DNA of 64,000 nucleotides, from contig NC_063054.1 in assembly GCF_018812025.1 (NCBI RefSeq), forward strand, positions 10,198,582 to 10,262,581. Reading direction: 5' to 3'. The notes under the pieces were generated by a model. It made no database searches. It was given only the letters and a program-made list of their open reading frames with translations, and had not been told where the DNA came from. This DNA comes from Megalobrama amblycephala. Lineage: Eukaryota > Chordata > Actinopteri > Cypriniformes > Xenocyprididae. The translations under genes and the position numbers were made by a program. Each line of letters starts with the position of its first letter. The first letter of the stretch is position 1. Of this stretch, positions 11,724-24,917 are shown piece by piece.

Positions 11724-13033
11724 CTGATTTTATCATTCACCTAAATGTTTTTGGAAATCCCGTCGCTTGACTTGTCTAAGTAATTTTTACAACAGAGATC
11801 CCTATAGGGCTTTACGGTAATGTGTCAGAGCATGAATATAGATGTATTTAGATAAACATATTTTCAAGAAATGTCATATTTAGAACCTTCAGCTGTAGCA
11901 GTGGTAAAATTGTTCAAGAGATATTTTACTTAAACTAGCCAAGGGGGGACAATATTTCCTTCACGATATGTTGCAAGTGTCATCTAGGGATATGATCCAG
12001 AGCCTATAATGCAGTTGTCCTGAGGCTTTGAGACAGGCCCCTAAAAACAGCATAGTCAGCAGCTTTACATAATCATTCCGTGAAGTCCCCAGGCAGGTTG
12101 TGGGGTCATCCCATCTAAATACCCTGGAGCTCAGAAAACAAGGTCTCACGTAGAATGCTGGCTTTTTTTATAACTCTAAACACAGAGTAAACGTGCCACA
12201 CGTGTTTATAGGTTTTGAGGGTTTATGAATCCGTATTCATACTAACAGGCTTTTCACACTGCATTTGACTTTGGGTTACTGTCTTTTTAAGTGGTTAACA
12301 ATACTTTTAACCTCTTGTTAAACAACATTTCACCTTTTAAAATTTGAAAGAATGCTAGAACCGCTTTTGCGGTGTAAAGCCCAAAAATGTGATAAGATAC
12401 ACTAGTACAATGTAACAGTTTTTTTTAGCTAATTATAAATTCAGCAGCACTTGCCTCATTAAATATTAATGAGCTTTGATGAGAGTTTTGTATCCAAGGG
12501 AAAATAATTAGACATTTTCTGCAAACATGTTAACTGGAATGAAGATGAAACATTATTGTTTCAAAAAACCCAAAACGTGCTGTCTAAAGTCGGCTATGAA
12601 AATTAAAATCGAAATATTTATGACGATCAAATCAGATGAGGAAATCTGCACTAGTCTGCAGTATTCCTGATAATGTTCTGTTCATAAAAGGGGCTTCACA
12701 TCAGTCGTAAATCCTCCAGAATCTTCTATCCTAGTCAGTTATGAAAACAGCTGTGCCAAGATCTCATCGGTAATACTTTTCTTTCTCTCCAATGCTCAAT
12801 TTCCTGTTTAAAGCAGCTGGTTTTTGTAACATGTGAAGAATTCGGCAGAGATTAATGTTTAGGGAATGACTTCACCACAACAAATGACCAGCACTCCATC
12901 AGATTATGCAATTGTTCACCTCCTTTCTTTCAAACTTTCAAATATTGTTTACACTACTAGAATAAATGATTTACATTTACTACAAAGAAGATTGTCGTGG
13001 ACTAGACGCCAGTGTACAATTCACCTATTGGCA
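11724..13033. other. Non-genic interval
   Basis: AT-rich sequence. I see no repeat family, exon or RNA gene that I can support. Confidence 0.4.
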
Positions 13034-13255
13034 TCTGTAATTCCATAAATAACCTTTAATATCCATGGAATCTTTCCATTGCACAAAAGGTTCATTATAG
13101 TGGAAAAATGTTCTTTAGATTATTAAAAAAAAAAAAAATGTTTAATTAAGTTTCTTCTAAGAACTGTTCACTGAATGGTTCTTTGGTGAACCAAAAATGG
13201 TTCTTCTATGGCATTGCTACAAAATCCCCTTTGGAACATTTATTTTTAAGAGTGT
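13034..13255 (-). repeat. 'GGTTCTT/AAGAACC' dispersed repeat, copy 1
   Basis: The reverse complement contains, in order, CAATGCCATAGAAGAACC, CAAAGAACC, TCAGTGAACAGTTCTT and AATGGAAAGATTCCATGG. It matches the plus-strand copies at 14703-14910 and 15622-15835. A short poly(A) run interrupts it. Confidence 0.65.
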
Positions 13256-13381
13256 ATATGGATAAAAAATGAAATTCCGAATCTTTATTTGGGAGATTTT
13301 TCTGTCAGGCCTAGAAATCACAATTGCACTTTTACATCATAAATAAATTAATAAATAAAAACATTTATTTTGAGCTATTAT

Positions 13382-13716
13382 GAGGGATAGTTCATTTCAA
13401 AATGAAACTTCTGTCATACTTTCCTCACCCTCATGTTCTTCCAAATCTTTATGACTTCCTTTCTTCTGCAGAACACAAAAGAAGATATTTTAAATAATGT
13501 TTTTGCACATACAACGAATGTAAATTTATTGTATGAACAACACAGCATTGGACTCCATTGGCTTTCATTGTATGGACAAAAACAACAACATTGTTCAAAA
13601 TATCTTGTTTTGTGTTCCACACACGAAAGAAAGCCAATCAGGTTTTGGAATGACATGAGTATAGTGGAGGAGGAAATTATGACATAAGTTCGTTTTGGGG
13701 AGAACTATCCCTTTAA
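13382..13716. mobile_element. Inverted-repeat miniature with AACTATCCCTTTAA end
   Basis: The left arm (GAGGGATAGTTCATTTC...CTCACCCTCATGTTCTTCC) is the reverse complement of the right arm (GGAATGACATGAGT...GAGAACTATCCCTTTAA). The two inner arms also pair around ACAAAAGAAGATATTTTAAA and TTCAAAATATCTTGTTTTGTG. It is about 335 bp and is the same family as 49903-50221 and 60139-60412. Confidence 0.75.
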
Positions 13717-14702
13717 TTTCATGATTGGACATTCCCACATAAACAATATAAAAAGTCTGTGTTAGAAGTTGAAAAATGCAAACTTTATCTCTCAGTGTTG
13801 AGTTTGCACTATGTCCAGCTATAACTATACAACTTTCACACCATTTTTTTTTTACTGACCTAATTCAACTCCATCCAGGCCAGTGTCCACTGAATGTCCA
13901 AAGCCAGAGTACATGTTTTTGATGAGACTGGACGCAGAGATCAACTCACTGTGGTGAAAAGCTCAAACATCTCTTAAAAGGCACTTTAAGGCTTAGCAAC
14001 TGACAGGAAAATAGATATCTAATGAAATAAAAACTAATCTGAGGCTTTGAGCAGACTCCAGGCCGGATTTTCTGTGGCTTTTGAAGGCATGTTTATGAGC
14101 TAATATTTTGAGGGCCTCTTTCCCAAAGAAGGAGATGAGTGAGTAGGCGTTTGTTGATCTCTGATTGATTTATACGATGAAAGCCTTCATGCTCCCCAAT
14201 GTTTGACTGACAGATCACTACACGCTTTATAGACGCCTGCCTTCACATCTGATAACCACAATAAACTGAATTCAGTGGTTGTGTCATCATCGGCACACAC
14301 ACACACACACATGGGTTCACTTAACCGGATCTGGATTTGTGAATCTCACATTTGTTGCATGAAGAGAACCTTTGACCTCGTGTGAAACGTTATGCTTCTC
14401 GCCACTAAACAACAGCTGTTGAATATGAGTGTGTGGTTGAATATGTGTGTAACGTTTGGGGATCCATTGATTAATGATGGGTAGATAACTGGACAGTGGC
14501 ATTAAAGAAGCTTTTGCTGTGGTTGAGTTGGACTGTTCATGACGGTTGACTTCATGACATAGCAATGGCTTATCTCATAATTATTATTATGCTGCTAAGT
14601 AACTTTCACTGTAAACAGTGGATGCATACAGTTATTTGTACTTGAACTAACCCTGAAAAATGAATTTAGTTGGTGTAAATTCTTAAAATTAAGCTTTCAA
14701 AG
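13717..14702. other. Non-genic interval
   Basis: Mostly unique-looking sequence of moderate GC content with a short (CA)n run near 14296-14310. No coding exon could be supported. Confidence 0.4.
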
Positions 14703-14910
14703 GGGTGTTTTTTGCAGCAATGCTATGGAAGAACCATTTCAGGTTCCCCAAAGAACCTTTCAGTGAACAATTCTTAAAAGAACCATTTTTATTTGTGTGA
14801 AGAAGATTTAAATAATCAGAAGAAACCTTTTTCCACTATAAGAACCTTTTGTCCAATGGAAAGATTCCATGGATGTTAAAGGTTCTTCATGGAACCATAG
14901 ATGCCTGTAC
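14703..14910 (+). repeat. 'GGTTCTT/AAGAACC' repeat, copy 2
   Basis: Runs from GCAGCAATGCTATGGAAGAA to ATGGAACCATAGATGCC. Together with the same-strand copy at 15622-15835 it flanks the TTAA element at 14933-15620. Confidence 0.65.
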
Positions 14911-14932
14911 TTTTAAGTTAAACATACATTCC

Positions 14933-15620
14933 TTAAAGGTCCCGTTCTTCGTGATCCCATGTTTCAAACTTTAGTTAGTGTGTAATGTTGTTGTTAGTGT
15001 ATAAATAAAATCTGTAAAATTTTAAAGCTCAAAGTTCAATGCCAAGCGAGATATTTTATTTAACAGAAGTCGCCTACATCGAACGGCCAGTTTGGACTAC
15101 ATCCCTCTACTTCCTTCTTTAATGACGTCACTAAAACAGTTTTTTGACTAACCTCCGCCCACAGGAATACACAAGAGTTGCGTTTGTAGAGTGTGTTTGT
15201 CGCCATGTCGTCGAAACGCTGTTATTTTCATCCCGCTGTCCAATCACCGGGTCTGATTCCGGCTCAAATTGATAGGGTAAAATTAAAGACATGTTTACAA
15301 TAACACTGAGCGCGTGCATCTCCACGTTATGGTAAGAGGCGTGACCTTTCCGGGCAAGGAGCGCTAAACTGCTGTCGAATCACAACACAGGAACCGCTGG
15401 CACAATCAGAACTCGTTTCTGATTGTGCCAGCAATGGGGACTTCATAGAACAAGGAAGTCATCAGCCCGTTTTTATGACAGTGGAAACAGCGGTATACAG
15501 ATAAGTAAATTATGTGAAAAATACGGGGTTTTTTTTACACGCGAAACATGAACACATGTTATATTGCACACTATAAACACAATCAAAGCTTCAAAAAAAC
15601 ACGAAAAACGGGACCTTTAA
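14933..15620 (+). mobile_element. TTAA-flanked transposon (TTAAAGGTCCCGTTCTTCGTG ends)
   Basis: The left end TTAAAGGTCCCGTTCTTCGT and the right end ACGAAAAACGGGACCTTTAA are inverted repeats, with TTAA at both borders. It is about 690 bp. An internal inverted pair, AGCGGTTCCTGTG-type sequence with CTGATTGTGCCAGC, lies near 15390-15430. No transposase frame. It sits between two copies of the GGTTCTT repeat. Confidence 0.8.
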
Positions 15621-15621
15621 C

Positions 15622-15835
15622 ATATTGGTTCCAAAAGGATATTTAAGGTTCCTCAAAGAACCTTTCAGTGAACAGTTCTTAAAATAACAATTTTTCCTTA
15701 GCATGAATAACATTTCAACAATCTAAATAAACCTTTTTTCACTATAAAGAAACATTTGTGGAATTTAAATGTTCCGTGGATGTTAAAGGTTCTTCATAAC
15801 CATAGATGCCAATAAATAACCTTTATTTTTAAGAA
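15622..15835 (+). repeat. 'GGTTCTT/AAGAACC' repeat, copy 3
   Basis: Same phrases and orientation as 14703-14910 (CAAAGAACCTTTCAGTGAAC, GTGGATGTTAAAGGTTCTTC), more diverged. The TTAA element lies between these two tandem copies. Confidence 0.6.
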
Positions 15836-18645
15836 CGTATGAAGAACCTTTTGTGGATGGATGTTAACATCCCATAAATGTTATGTTAACATCCAAAAAA
15901 CTTTATTTGCATATTGTTGATTATGTCATTTTTTTTTTTTTTTTTACTTGAATAAAACCATTGCTCACATACGAGCCATAACATGGGCGCCACGTTCTTG
16001 CAGATTTTAGCCCCGATACTGAAACCTGCAAGCAGATAATCAAGGTTTTATTGTTCAAGTGTTTAAACAGTTGTATGGCTTTTCAGACAATCAACAGTGA
16101 CTTGAGGTGCAATATCAGACCAGCTTTAGGGCATGTGGGTTAGCTTACACCTTTAGGGTGTATTGATTTAGATTCAGTATTTGTTCATCGCTGACACATC
16201 AAAACTGCAATGTGAACAATTTAAGAAAAGATTACAAGCAGAAATATTATGTTGTGATTGTGGTTTGTGCTATAAATGATTGTCTGCCGAGAGCATGAAA
16301 CCATTGAAATTCAAGAGACATTTACAGTAGAAACCAAAAGATAAATAGATTACCATCATTAAGTTTCAATAATTTATGTTTTAATATTTTACGCCACATG
16401 ATGTCCAATTTAAAACGTGGCTCCTGGAGCTAAACCAGTTGAGATTGGCGTAGTCTATAACCATAAGGCAAGCCACAGACTCAGAAGTTCAGCTCAGTGG
16501 GATTACCTGACAGATGGGCAAGTCTAGCCTAAAATGATAGTCACCCAAATTACTTCATGTGCTCATCAATTACTCATCCTCATGTCGTTCCAAACCTAAG
16601 TAAAAGAGATTTTTAAGAACATTGGGAACCGATCAAAATTGGACTTCATGGAGTGGTGCTGGGAAGGCATATTTTCGTAGGCCAAAACCCAGAAACAAGT
16701 TAGCATTTTAACACTTATGGTTCTAATGTCAGAAAGTCAGTGGGTCATATTCACTAATAATTGCATGGATTATTCATATTTATATGGACAGGAGGATTGC
16801 TTAGGAAACATTTCCACCTTATTCACAACATGTGCGTACACACATGAATTTGATCTTAACTTGTTCTAATGTTAATGAATTTGGAGTAAATGAGCGACCG
16901 TGTGCCTGAGGTAAGTAATTTGCATAAAACACATCCAAACCAGGTCCATATAAGGGCTTCCTGCACACACTTTCCTTTTCTTATTCTCAGAAACATGACG
17001 TTCTAAAGACATGCTCTCGCTTGAGAACACTTGCAGTGAAATACTTGAGCAATGCCAAGTGTGCCACCGTCAAAACAAGTTCAAACACAATAAACACCTT
17101 TAATACAGTCCCAGATTACAGACCTCTGATTAGTCAGCTGTACATACGCAAGATATGATGCACCTTTCTTACTCTTTTACTGTATTATTTGTATAGAATG
17201 TCATCAAATAATGCAACCAAGAGTATGCAATTTTTGCTTAAGAGTGGTTCTGTCAGGGCCACTATCGTCAAATATGATTGATAATGCATAGAGTTTGTAT
17301 TGGCGGTATGGTTCTGTTCAGGGCAAGAACTCCCTGTGCATCCATGCAGCCTATCATGGATAAGAGCAGGGAGAGCAGCGATAACCCCCCCTAGTGTAAA
17401 CAGAACAGAACCAACATATGCAGATATCATTAATGTCAATAATTTAACATGTACACATATTTCAAGAATTGGTCTGATTCGAGTGAATCATAAGGCCAAA
17501 TCCTGACTGACGAGAGGAGGAGCTGGGGATGGAGGAGGGTAATTAGCTCCTGAGAAATGCAATAGCTGCTGATAATACTGAGGTGCTTGTATATGGATGC
17601 TGTGATAGGTATCGTATTCCTATAGGTTGACCTGGAAGTCAGCTGTTGCGAGCTTGACTGATGTGACCTGCCAGAACTGACGCTAACGATGGATTTTAAG
17701 TTGTCCCTTCATTTTTTTTCATAAATTTTGAATAAATTTTAGAAGAAACATAAATGTCTGACATAAGGTCTGTGGTTCACACAAGCTCAAGATATTAATA
17801 CATGTAAATATCTGTTTCAATGTTAGACTTTGTAAACAGACTCTGTGGTCACAGTTATGGATATGGGACTACTGAGAATCAAAAGAGAAACAGAACCAGG
17901 TGTGTGGAATTAGGAACTATTGAAACTAATTACCAAACAGGGAGACTAACTAGGAACTCAGGCAAACAGAAACAGAAGAAACCGAGTGAAAACAAAACTA
18001 AAACAGGACATACAGTACAGAGATAAGGTTAGAAAGCAAGCTTGCAGTGTCAGAATGCAGATCTGTCAGACAAGCTAACGACTGACGACATAAAAATAAG
18101 TGACTATATAAATAAATGGCTATATTAATATAAACAAATGACTTTTAAGTGTTTTGTTACTAAAGAGCACATAAAATATGGTAAACACAGAAGCTTGAAT
18201 GTGGGTGACACACTAGGACAGCCCTCATTGGTTGTCAAGTGTCACACTTGAGCTTATTTTCCTTTTAATGGTGGTTTGCAAACCCAATTGAAGCTGCATT
18301 CCGCCACCTACTGCACGTAAAATTAAGGATCAGGCTTGGAATAGCCAATACAGATCAGTTTAAAAATGCTAAATCTGCCCCTTTGAGATCAGCTCAGGAC
18401 ATCCCTATGGTGAACAGGTAAACTCATCTACTCATTAGTCCGCTTTCACAACCATTGATATGTTTATAATCTTGCTTTTGCAAACTTTTCTAACTCAAGA
18501 ATAGTTTACAAATTCTGACTTATAAAAGCCTATAAAAGTCTGTTTACAGTCATTTTCAGCGATTTTTCTGACTTAAAGAGTTGTCAGAAGCTTGGTAGTG
18601 ATGTTGAAGCCATGCAACCGTGGTGTAGTTCATTTACAGCCTATG
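15836..18645. other. Non-genic interval
   Basis: AT-rich. Fragments at 16545-16605 (TACTCATCCTCATGTCGTTCC) and 16640-16710 are pieces of dispersed repeats also seen at 22597 and 27385. No exon, RNA gene or complete element is supported. Confidence 0.4.
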
Positions 18646-19429
18646 TTAAAGGTGTCTTTGATTATGATTTCACTTTTTTAACTTTAGTTAGTGTGTAATG
18701 TTGCTGTTTGAGCAAAAACAACATCTGCAATATTACGATGCTCAAAGTTCAGTGCAAAGGGAGATATTTTCTTTTACAGAAATTGCTTTTTAAGGACTAC
18801 AACAAATGGCTAGTAGGGACTACAACAAACTTCTTCCCGTGTTGATGACATCACAAACCCCAACATTTACATAAACCCCGCCCCCAAGAACACACAACAA
18901 AGGGTGAGGCCATGTTGGGCTGCTTTAGAGAAGAGGAAGAGTTGTTGTAGTTGAGTGTTGCTGTCATTTTATGCCGGACTGCTTCACAAACAAGGGTCAA
19001 TTCAATGCTAGATTTGTACAAAAGATTAACACTAATAATCAACTCAACAGCAACTACATAAATTTATCCACTAACCATTCAGAAATGTTCAGTTTCATTC
19101 TAAAAGTTGTAACTTCTTCCTGAGTCTCTCCATCAGTGTCGACTCCGGTTTGAACAATGTAAGGCTGAACACGATTCTCCAGCATTGTTGTTGTTGTTGA
19201 GCAACCGAAGCGTGAGCTGTTAAAGCTCCGCCCTCTTCTGGAAAGGGTCATTTGCATTTAAATGGACACACACAAAAATGTTTTTGCTCACACCAAATTT
19301 GAGGCACATTTGACAAGCTATAATAAATTATCTGTGGGGTATTTTGATCTGAAACTTCACAGACACATTCTGGGGACACCGGAGATGTATATTACATCTT
19401 GTAAAAGGGACATTATAGGTCCCCTTTAA
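18646..19429 (+). mobile_element. TTAA-flanked transposon ending ...TAGGTCCCCTTTAA
   Basis: TTAA borders with TTAAAGGTGTCTTTGATTAT at the left and CATTATAGGTCCCCTTTAA at the right. Its right third (GCTCCGCCCTCTTCTGGAAA, TTTGCATTTAAATGGACACA, GGGGTATTTTGATCTGAAAC) resembles parts of the 2940-4788 family, so the elements may be relatives or chimeras. No transposase frame. Confidence 0.7.
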
Positions 19430-19720
19430 ACTTTTTACTTCTGCCAATTGTATTTAGACTTAAAAAACAAAAAAAAACATAAAACTTCATAAAATTTGTG
19501 TTAATTTGTGAAGATTATCATTGTCAACAAAACATAAGAATCATCAAACTTTTGTTGGTTTGATTTTCTGCAATAATCCAAAAGCCAATGGAAAATCCTA
19601 TAGAGTATTTGTTGAGGGAACCAGGGTGATGATAAATTCAGGTTGGCATATAAAAATATGTATTACTGCAGCACTCTATTGACTTGAATTTTATGTACAA
19701 AAAATGACATTATCAAAATA

Positions 19721-19755
<35 letters not shown>

Positions 19756-21248
19756 AAAGCCATACAGTTCTGGAACACCATGAGTGTGAGTAAATGTGAC
19801 AGATTTTTTTTTTTTTTTTTTTGGGAAACTATCCCTTTAAAACAAAATCCTTGAAAGTACTTCATCAATTACTTGCTTGGTCAAATGCAGTGATTAAAAA
19901 AAATGCTTGTGTTTTGTGTGGTCCAGGTATTCCCTACATTTTGGGGACCAAATTTCCCAATTAGAATACTACAACCTTTCAGATTTTTGACCATGTGGGA
20001 AAATTTGTTTGGTCCCCATGAGGAAAACGGCTTATAAATCATATTAAATTTGAAAATGTAAAAATGCAGAAAGTTTTCTGTGAGGGTTAGGGGATATAAT
20101 ATACAGTTTTTTAACAGTATAAAAAAAAAAAAAAACATTAAATCTATGGAAAGTCCCCAGAAAACATAAAAACCCAACATGTGTGTGTTGGTCATCAGTG
20201 GGAGATCTATCATTGGATTGCTGTGATGTTACACCCATCCTTTCCATGACAGGAAGATTCTGACCCTAATCAGTTCACTTTGTACATCACCCTCTCATCA
20301 CTACTACTAACACCCATCATAATCATCATCATCATCATCATCATCATCAATGTGTCAGCATAGAGAAGTGTGCAGTTTTTTATGTTCATATAATTGTCAT
20401 GTCCTTTCATCAAGCATCACGTGTAAACTCCTATACCTGAATCCAGCATCAGATATTTGGCCTGCTTCATCCATCTGACCACCAAGTTGTCCAGGAAACC
20501 AGCCAGCAGGAAAAAACTCTCCATGGGTTATGAAAACACTGAGGGGCTCTTGGCCTCCCCTCCCTTACTTTACATTCCTTCTGCCAAACTTTCTCTCTCT
20601 CTCTCTCTCTCTGCAGGAGCAGTTATCATTTGCCAGGTGTAAACTCTTTTTATGATGAGAGGTATACCATGTGGATTTGCTGTGGCATCTTTACACTCTA
20701 AATATATAGTGGCATTAAGTTCTCTGTTAGTAGAATTTGTAACCCACAGGTGCACAGATTACATCAGTAGGTTTTATTCAGCAACATACAGCTCAGGGCT
20801 GGATAGTTTCATTGATGTATTAGGTAAGAGAACACTTAGTGACCATCATAGCTGCTTTTCATAAATGCTGCATAGTGAATCTTGTTCAAATTTATGTCCC
20901 TGCATTTTGAAATCCTCATGTGCAGTGTATCTTGTTCTTGGCCGTGGGCTGTGGCCGTGTTGTGCTCTGGGGTATAAAGCAGTTTAAAGCATGGCTTGGC
21001 AGCGCTGTGCTTCCCCTAGGGGGCCTTTCTGTTTGACTGCCCCCTTTAAATCACTCACAGCACGGCCCCACAGACCCTCTGTTTGTTATTCCATGGGAAT
21101 TGACGGCACTTAGCATGGACGTGGATCACTCCTTGTACGTGTGCATATCGGTGTGTTTGAGTGACTGATATCATCATCAAAAACGAGACGTGTTAGAGGC
21201 ACATACACAAATAGGGTACAAGGTAGGACCTGATACTGTTAAGTGTTA
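19430..21248. other. Non-genic interval with repeats
   Basis: About 19640-19843 is the right half of an AACTATCCCTTTAA-type miniature with two long poly(T) runs. (CAT)n lies at 20322-20349 and (CT)n at 20589-20612. A GC-richer, non-repetitive patch at 20930-21130 could be conserved non-coding DNA, but nothing in it identifies a function. Confidence 0.45.
20322..20349. repeat. (ATC)n microsatellite
   Basis: About nine trinucleotide units. Confidence 0.9.
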
Positions 21249-22377
21249 TTAACCCTCTGGTATTCTTAATTTGGGGGTCACACTTGGATAGATGAAGCAG
21301 TTGTTCATGGTCAAAAGTGACCAAACACCTGGAATATAACTTTTTTTTTTTTTTTTTTTAATGTAATATGTTTTTGTTCAATAATATTTATTTATTTATT
21401 TATTTAATTAATTAATTTTGTATTTAAAAAAATCATGGTACTAATTAATATTTATTAAAAATCCCCATTGAAAATGATACAAAAATAATTTTTCGTATTA
21501 CTTTTCAATTAAAGCTGTATTTCATGTTAAAATAGAGATAATGCCTTTGTAATCCAGTTTTTGAAGGCAGATTGCCATCTGGTTGGAGTAAAAAAATAAA
21601 AACATCTGTAATGCCATGGTGTAACCACTATATATAGTTCTATATAAAAAGGCTTATAAATTCTCTAGTTGTTTTTAGACATAAATACATATTTTTATTA
21701 AGTTGTAGATTTTAAGAAGACCTTAGATGACCAACACCTTTAAAGAGACGGCGCCAACTCCTGCGAGGACTTCAGATGATGCAATATCTGGATCAACATG
21801 CACATTCCCAAATTTCTATCTTAATTATTGTTAATATGTAATTCATTATTTCCAGGAGCTCATTGCTTCTACCTACAATTAAACTGCTAACAGTGATTGT
21901 AAATTTAATTATTCTAAATTATTACATTATTAGCTAACTGCATTTGTAATGTTGACCTGCATTCTCTGTAAAGCTGCTTTGAAACGATATGTATCGTGAA
22001 AAAGCACTCTACAAATAAATGTGAATTGAATTGAATAAATTTGGATACATATTTAGACATTCTCAAAGACTATTTTTTGCCACAGTTTAGATTTTTGTTT
22101 GTTTGAAATGTTGATTTGAAGTGTACGTTTTTGCATATATTTTATTAGTAAAACCTGAACACAGAGAAAGACATTTTGTTACACATAACATCAGCATTCA
22201 ACAAAAATGAACAGGCATGCTTTATCAGAGCACTCTACATTCTGATTGGTCAATCACACCATCCAGCATTATGTTATTCCCAGATAACAACCACTGAAAA
22301 TTTTGGTCACATGATGAAGTAGCGATTTTAAAAAAAAAATAATAATAATAAATGACCAAACAACACCAGAGGGTTAA
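21249..22377 (+). mobile_element. TTAA-flanked element with TTAACCCTCTGGT ends, copy 1
   Basis: Borders are TTAACCCTCTGGT and ACCAGAGGGTTAA, an inverted pair with TTAA at each side. It shares long blocks (CTGTAATGCCATGGTGTAAC, TTTTTATTAAGTTGTAGATT, AACCTGAACACA) with 59290-60095. It carries the nested retroposon tail at 21714-22038, which the other copy lacks. No coding frame. Confidence 0.8.
21714..22038 (+). mobile_element. Nested retroposon fragment with LINE-type 3' tail
   Basis: Inserted within the TTAACCCTCTGGT element. It ends in AAGCACTCTACAAATAAATG followed by GAATTGAATTGAATA, a tail with short tandem repeats typical of fish LINE/SINE 3' ends. The paralogous copy at 59290-60095 reads through this point without it, leaving an ATTT-like short duplication around the insertion. 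The 5' part (GAGACGGCGCCAACTCCTGC) may be a SINE body. The exact family is not known to me. Confidence 0.65.
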
Positions 22378-22596
22378 AGTTCTACAAAAATAAAAATTCT
22401 GTCATCATCTACTTCCCCTCATGTTTTTCCAAACCTAATAAATTGTAACGCTGTAGTGTCTCAGTTCAAGTGGCTCGTGAACTGATCTTTACTACTATCC
22501 AGACCATGAAATAAACATGAATGAACATCAGAAGGTATGTTGTTTCTGCAGAAGGATGTCAGTTCACAACATTTTTCAAGTTCAAGTCCACTGACA

Positions 22597-23045
22597 TTAA
22601 AGGGTTAGTTCACCCAAAAATGAAAATTCTGTCATTTATTACTCACCCTCATGTCGTTCCAAACCCGTAAGACCTTCACTGATCTTCGGAACACAACTTA
22701 AGATATTTTAGTTGAAATCCGATGGCTCACTAAGGCCTGCATAGGGAGCAATGACATTTCCTCTCTCAAGATCCATTAATGTACTAAAAACATATTTAAA
22801 TCAGTTCATGTGAGTACAGTGGTTCAATATTAATATTGGTGCGCCAAAAAAACCCCAAAATAACGACTTATTTAGTGATGGCCGATTTAGTGATGGCCGA
22901 TTTCAAAACACTGCTTCAGGAAGCATCGGATCATAAATGAATCAGTGTATCGAATCTGCAATTCGGAGCGCCAAAGTCACGTGATTTCAGCCGTTGGCGG
23001 TTTGACACGCGATCCGAATCATGATTCGATACACTGATTCATTTC
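22597..23045 (+). mobile_element. Truncated TTAAAGGGTTAGTTCACCC element
   Basis: Starts at TTAA with TTAAAGGGTTAGTTCACCC and the standard phrases AAAATTCTGTCATTTATTAC and ACTCACCCTCATGTCGTTCC. It continues through TTCACTGATCTTCGGAACAC and ends at the TCTA microsatellite with no matching right end. It contains a tandem duplication of TAGTGATGGCCGATTT at about 22872-22904. Confidence 0.7.
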
Positions 23046-23276
<231 letters not shown>

Positions 23277-24917
23277 CTCATCTATTTCAGTTTATAAATA
23301 AGTTTTTAATGATTATATTCCAATTTCCTATCATTTATGTAATTTTGTCATAATTTTATGGATTATTTGTGCTGTACTGCTGCATAGGAATGCTATTTTT
23401 CATGGACTTTTCAATATTTTTTTTTACATAATTGACATTGATTGTTTAATATCCTCACAAATACCATACAAATTCATATATGTCATCTCTGGGGGGAAAA
23501 ATGGGATTAAACAGGTTAAGCTGTCTAGTTTGGGGCTAGGTCCTTTTTTTTTTTTTTTTTTGCAATTATTGATAGACTTACGTTTATTGCAAACTAAAGA
23601 GAAAAAAAGCTTTTTTTATACAATAACATAACTTAGGTCACTGGGTCAACACTACAATTTGTGTACAAATGAACAAACTATGGAGGGGGGGGTATACAGA
23701 ATTACTTACTTGCCTTCCTGCCGAATGAATTACAAATAATTTTTCTACAATAAAATCAATTAGAACTTTGTTGTATGATTTTAATTATTGGAAACAACTG
23801 GTCAAGACAGGGCAAACATTGCACCACACAAGTGTAACATATTCATATAATGTTACTGTATGCAAGGAATTAATTATTGCCCAATGTTTTCCAAACATAA
23901 AACAGTCAAATAATTCAATTTTCTCCAAAAAAAAAAAAAAAATTGCATAACCACTAAATAATAGCGAGTGTGGTAATTAGATGACTAATGGTTGGACATC
24001 AATCATAAGAGCTCATTGCTTATATTGAGCATGTGCCCTCAGCATGCACTGACCCCACACCGGACCTTATGCGTTCTCCAATTCATGCTAATAACCAATA
24101 CAAACATCAGCCTGAGGATAGAGAGGGACGACAGGGTCAGATAACGATTCTGTACTGTTTACATACACGGTATATAACCTGTAAATACGAGGGAAGGGTT
24201 CATCCTCACTGCCCCACTAACCCAAACCATGTGTGAGAGGACAGACCCCCCTCAAGCACGTCAATCAACAGGCCAGGGGAGCTGAGATCGTAACGTGGAC
24301 TGGCAGAGAATCCTTCAGCCGTCCACACATAGAAACACAGCAGTTTGAGCGTGCACACAAACACGTACATGCGTTTATCTAGAAATAGACACTCTTCGAG
24401 TACATGAGCAGTCAAATACACAGATACACAAAGAGGGATTCTTGGGGGGGTGAACAGATGTGTAGCACTGGGTTCTGGGGATGTGTGGAGAGTTTTTGGG
24501 TTAGAAGCTGAAGAAATGTAAAGGGTGCAAAGAAAACAAACCTAATGGTAAGATTTTCATGATACTGACACTGTTTACTCCTGGTATTAGCACTCATTTC
24601 ATAAATACAAGTGTAAACCGAGTGCAAAACATTTTGTGATTGGATTACTTGAACCATATTCAGAGGTAGTCAGAAATGCATGTGACCATTGCATTTGTAA
24701 TGTAAACTGATATGTTACTGACAGCAACAAAGGACTGCCAACTCAACTGTCAATCAGTCTTTGCATGAAAGCAAGGTGTTTAAACCTTGCCATTTGTGTG
24801 AGATTTGGAGTTTAGAAATGCATACATTTCACAGAACGTCTGACATCAACATGCAGTAACACGTATGTGCTGTAAAATTAAAATTTGAAGTATACTTTTT
24901 TTACATTTTTGCCTGAC
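23277..24917. other. Non-genic interval
   Basis: Contains poly(T) at 23546-23562 and poly(A) at 23927-23942. About 24030-24660 is more balanced in composition and non-repetitive, but I cannot support an exon there. Confidence 0.4.
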
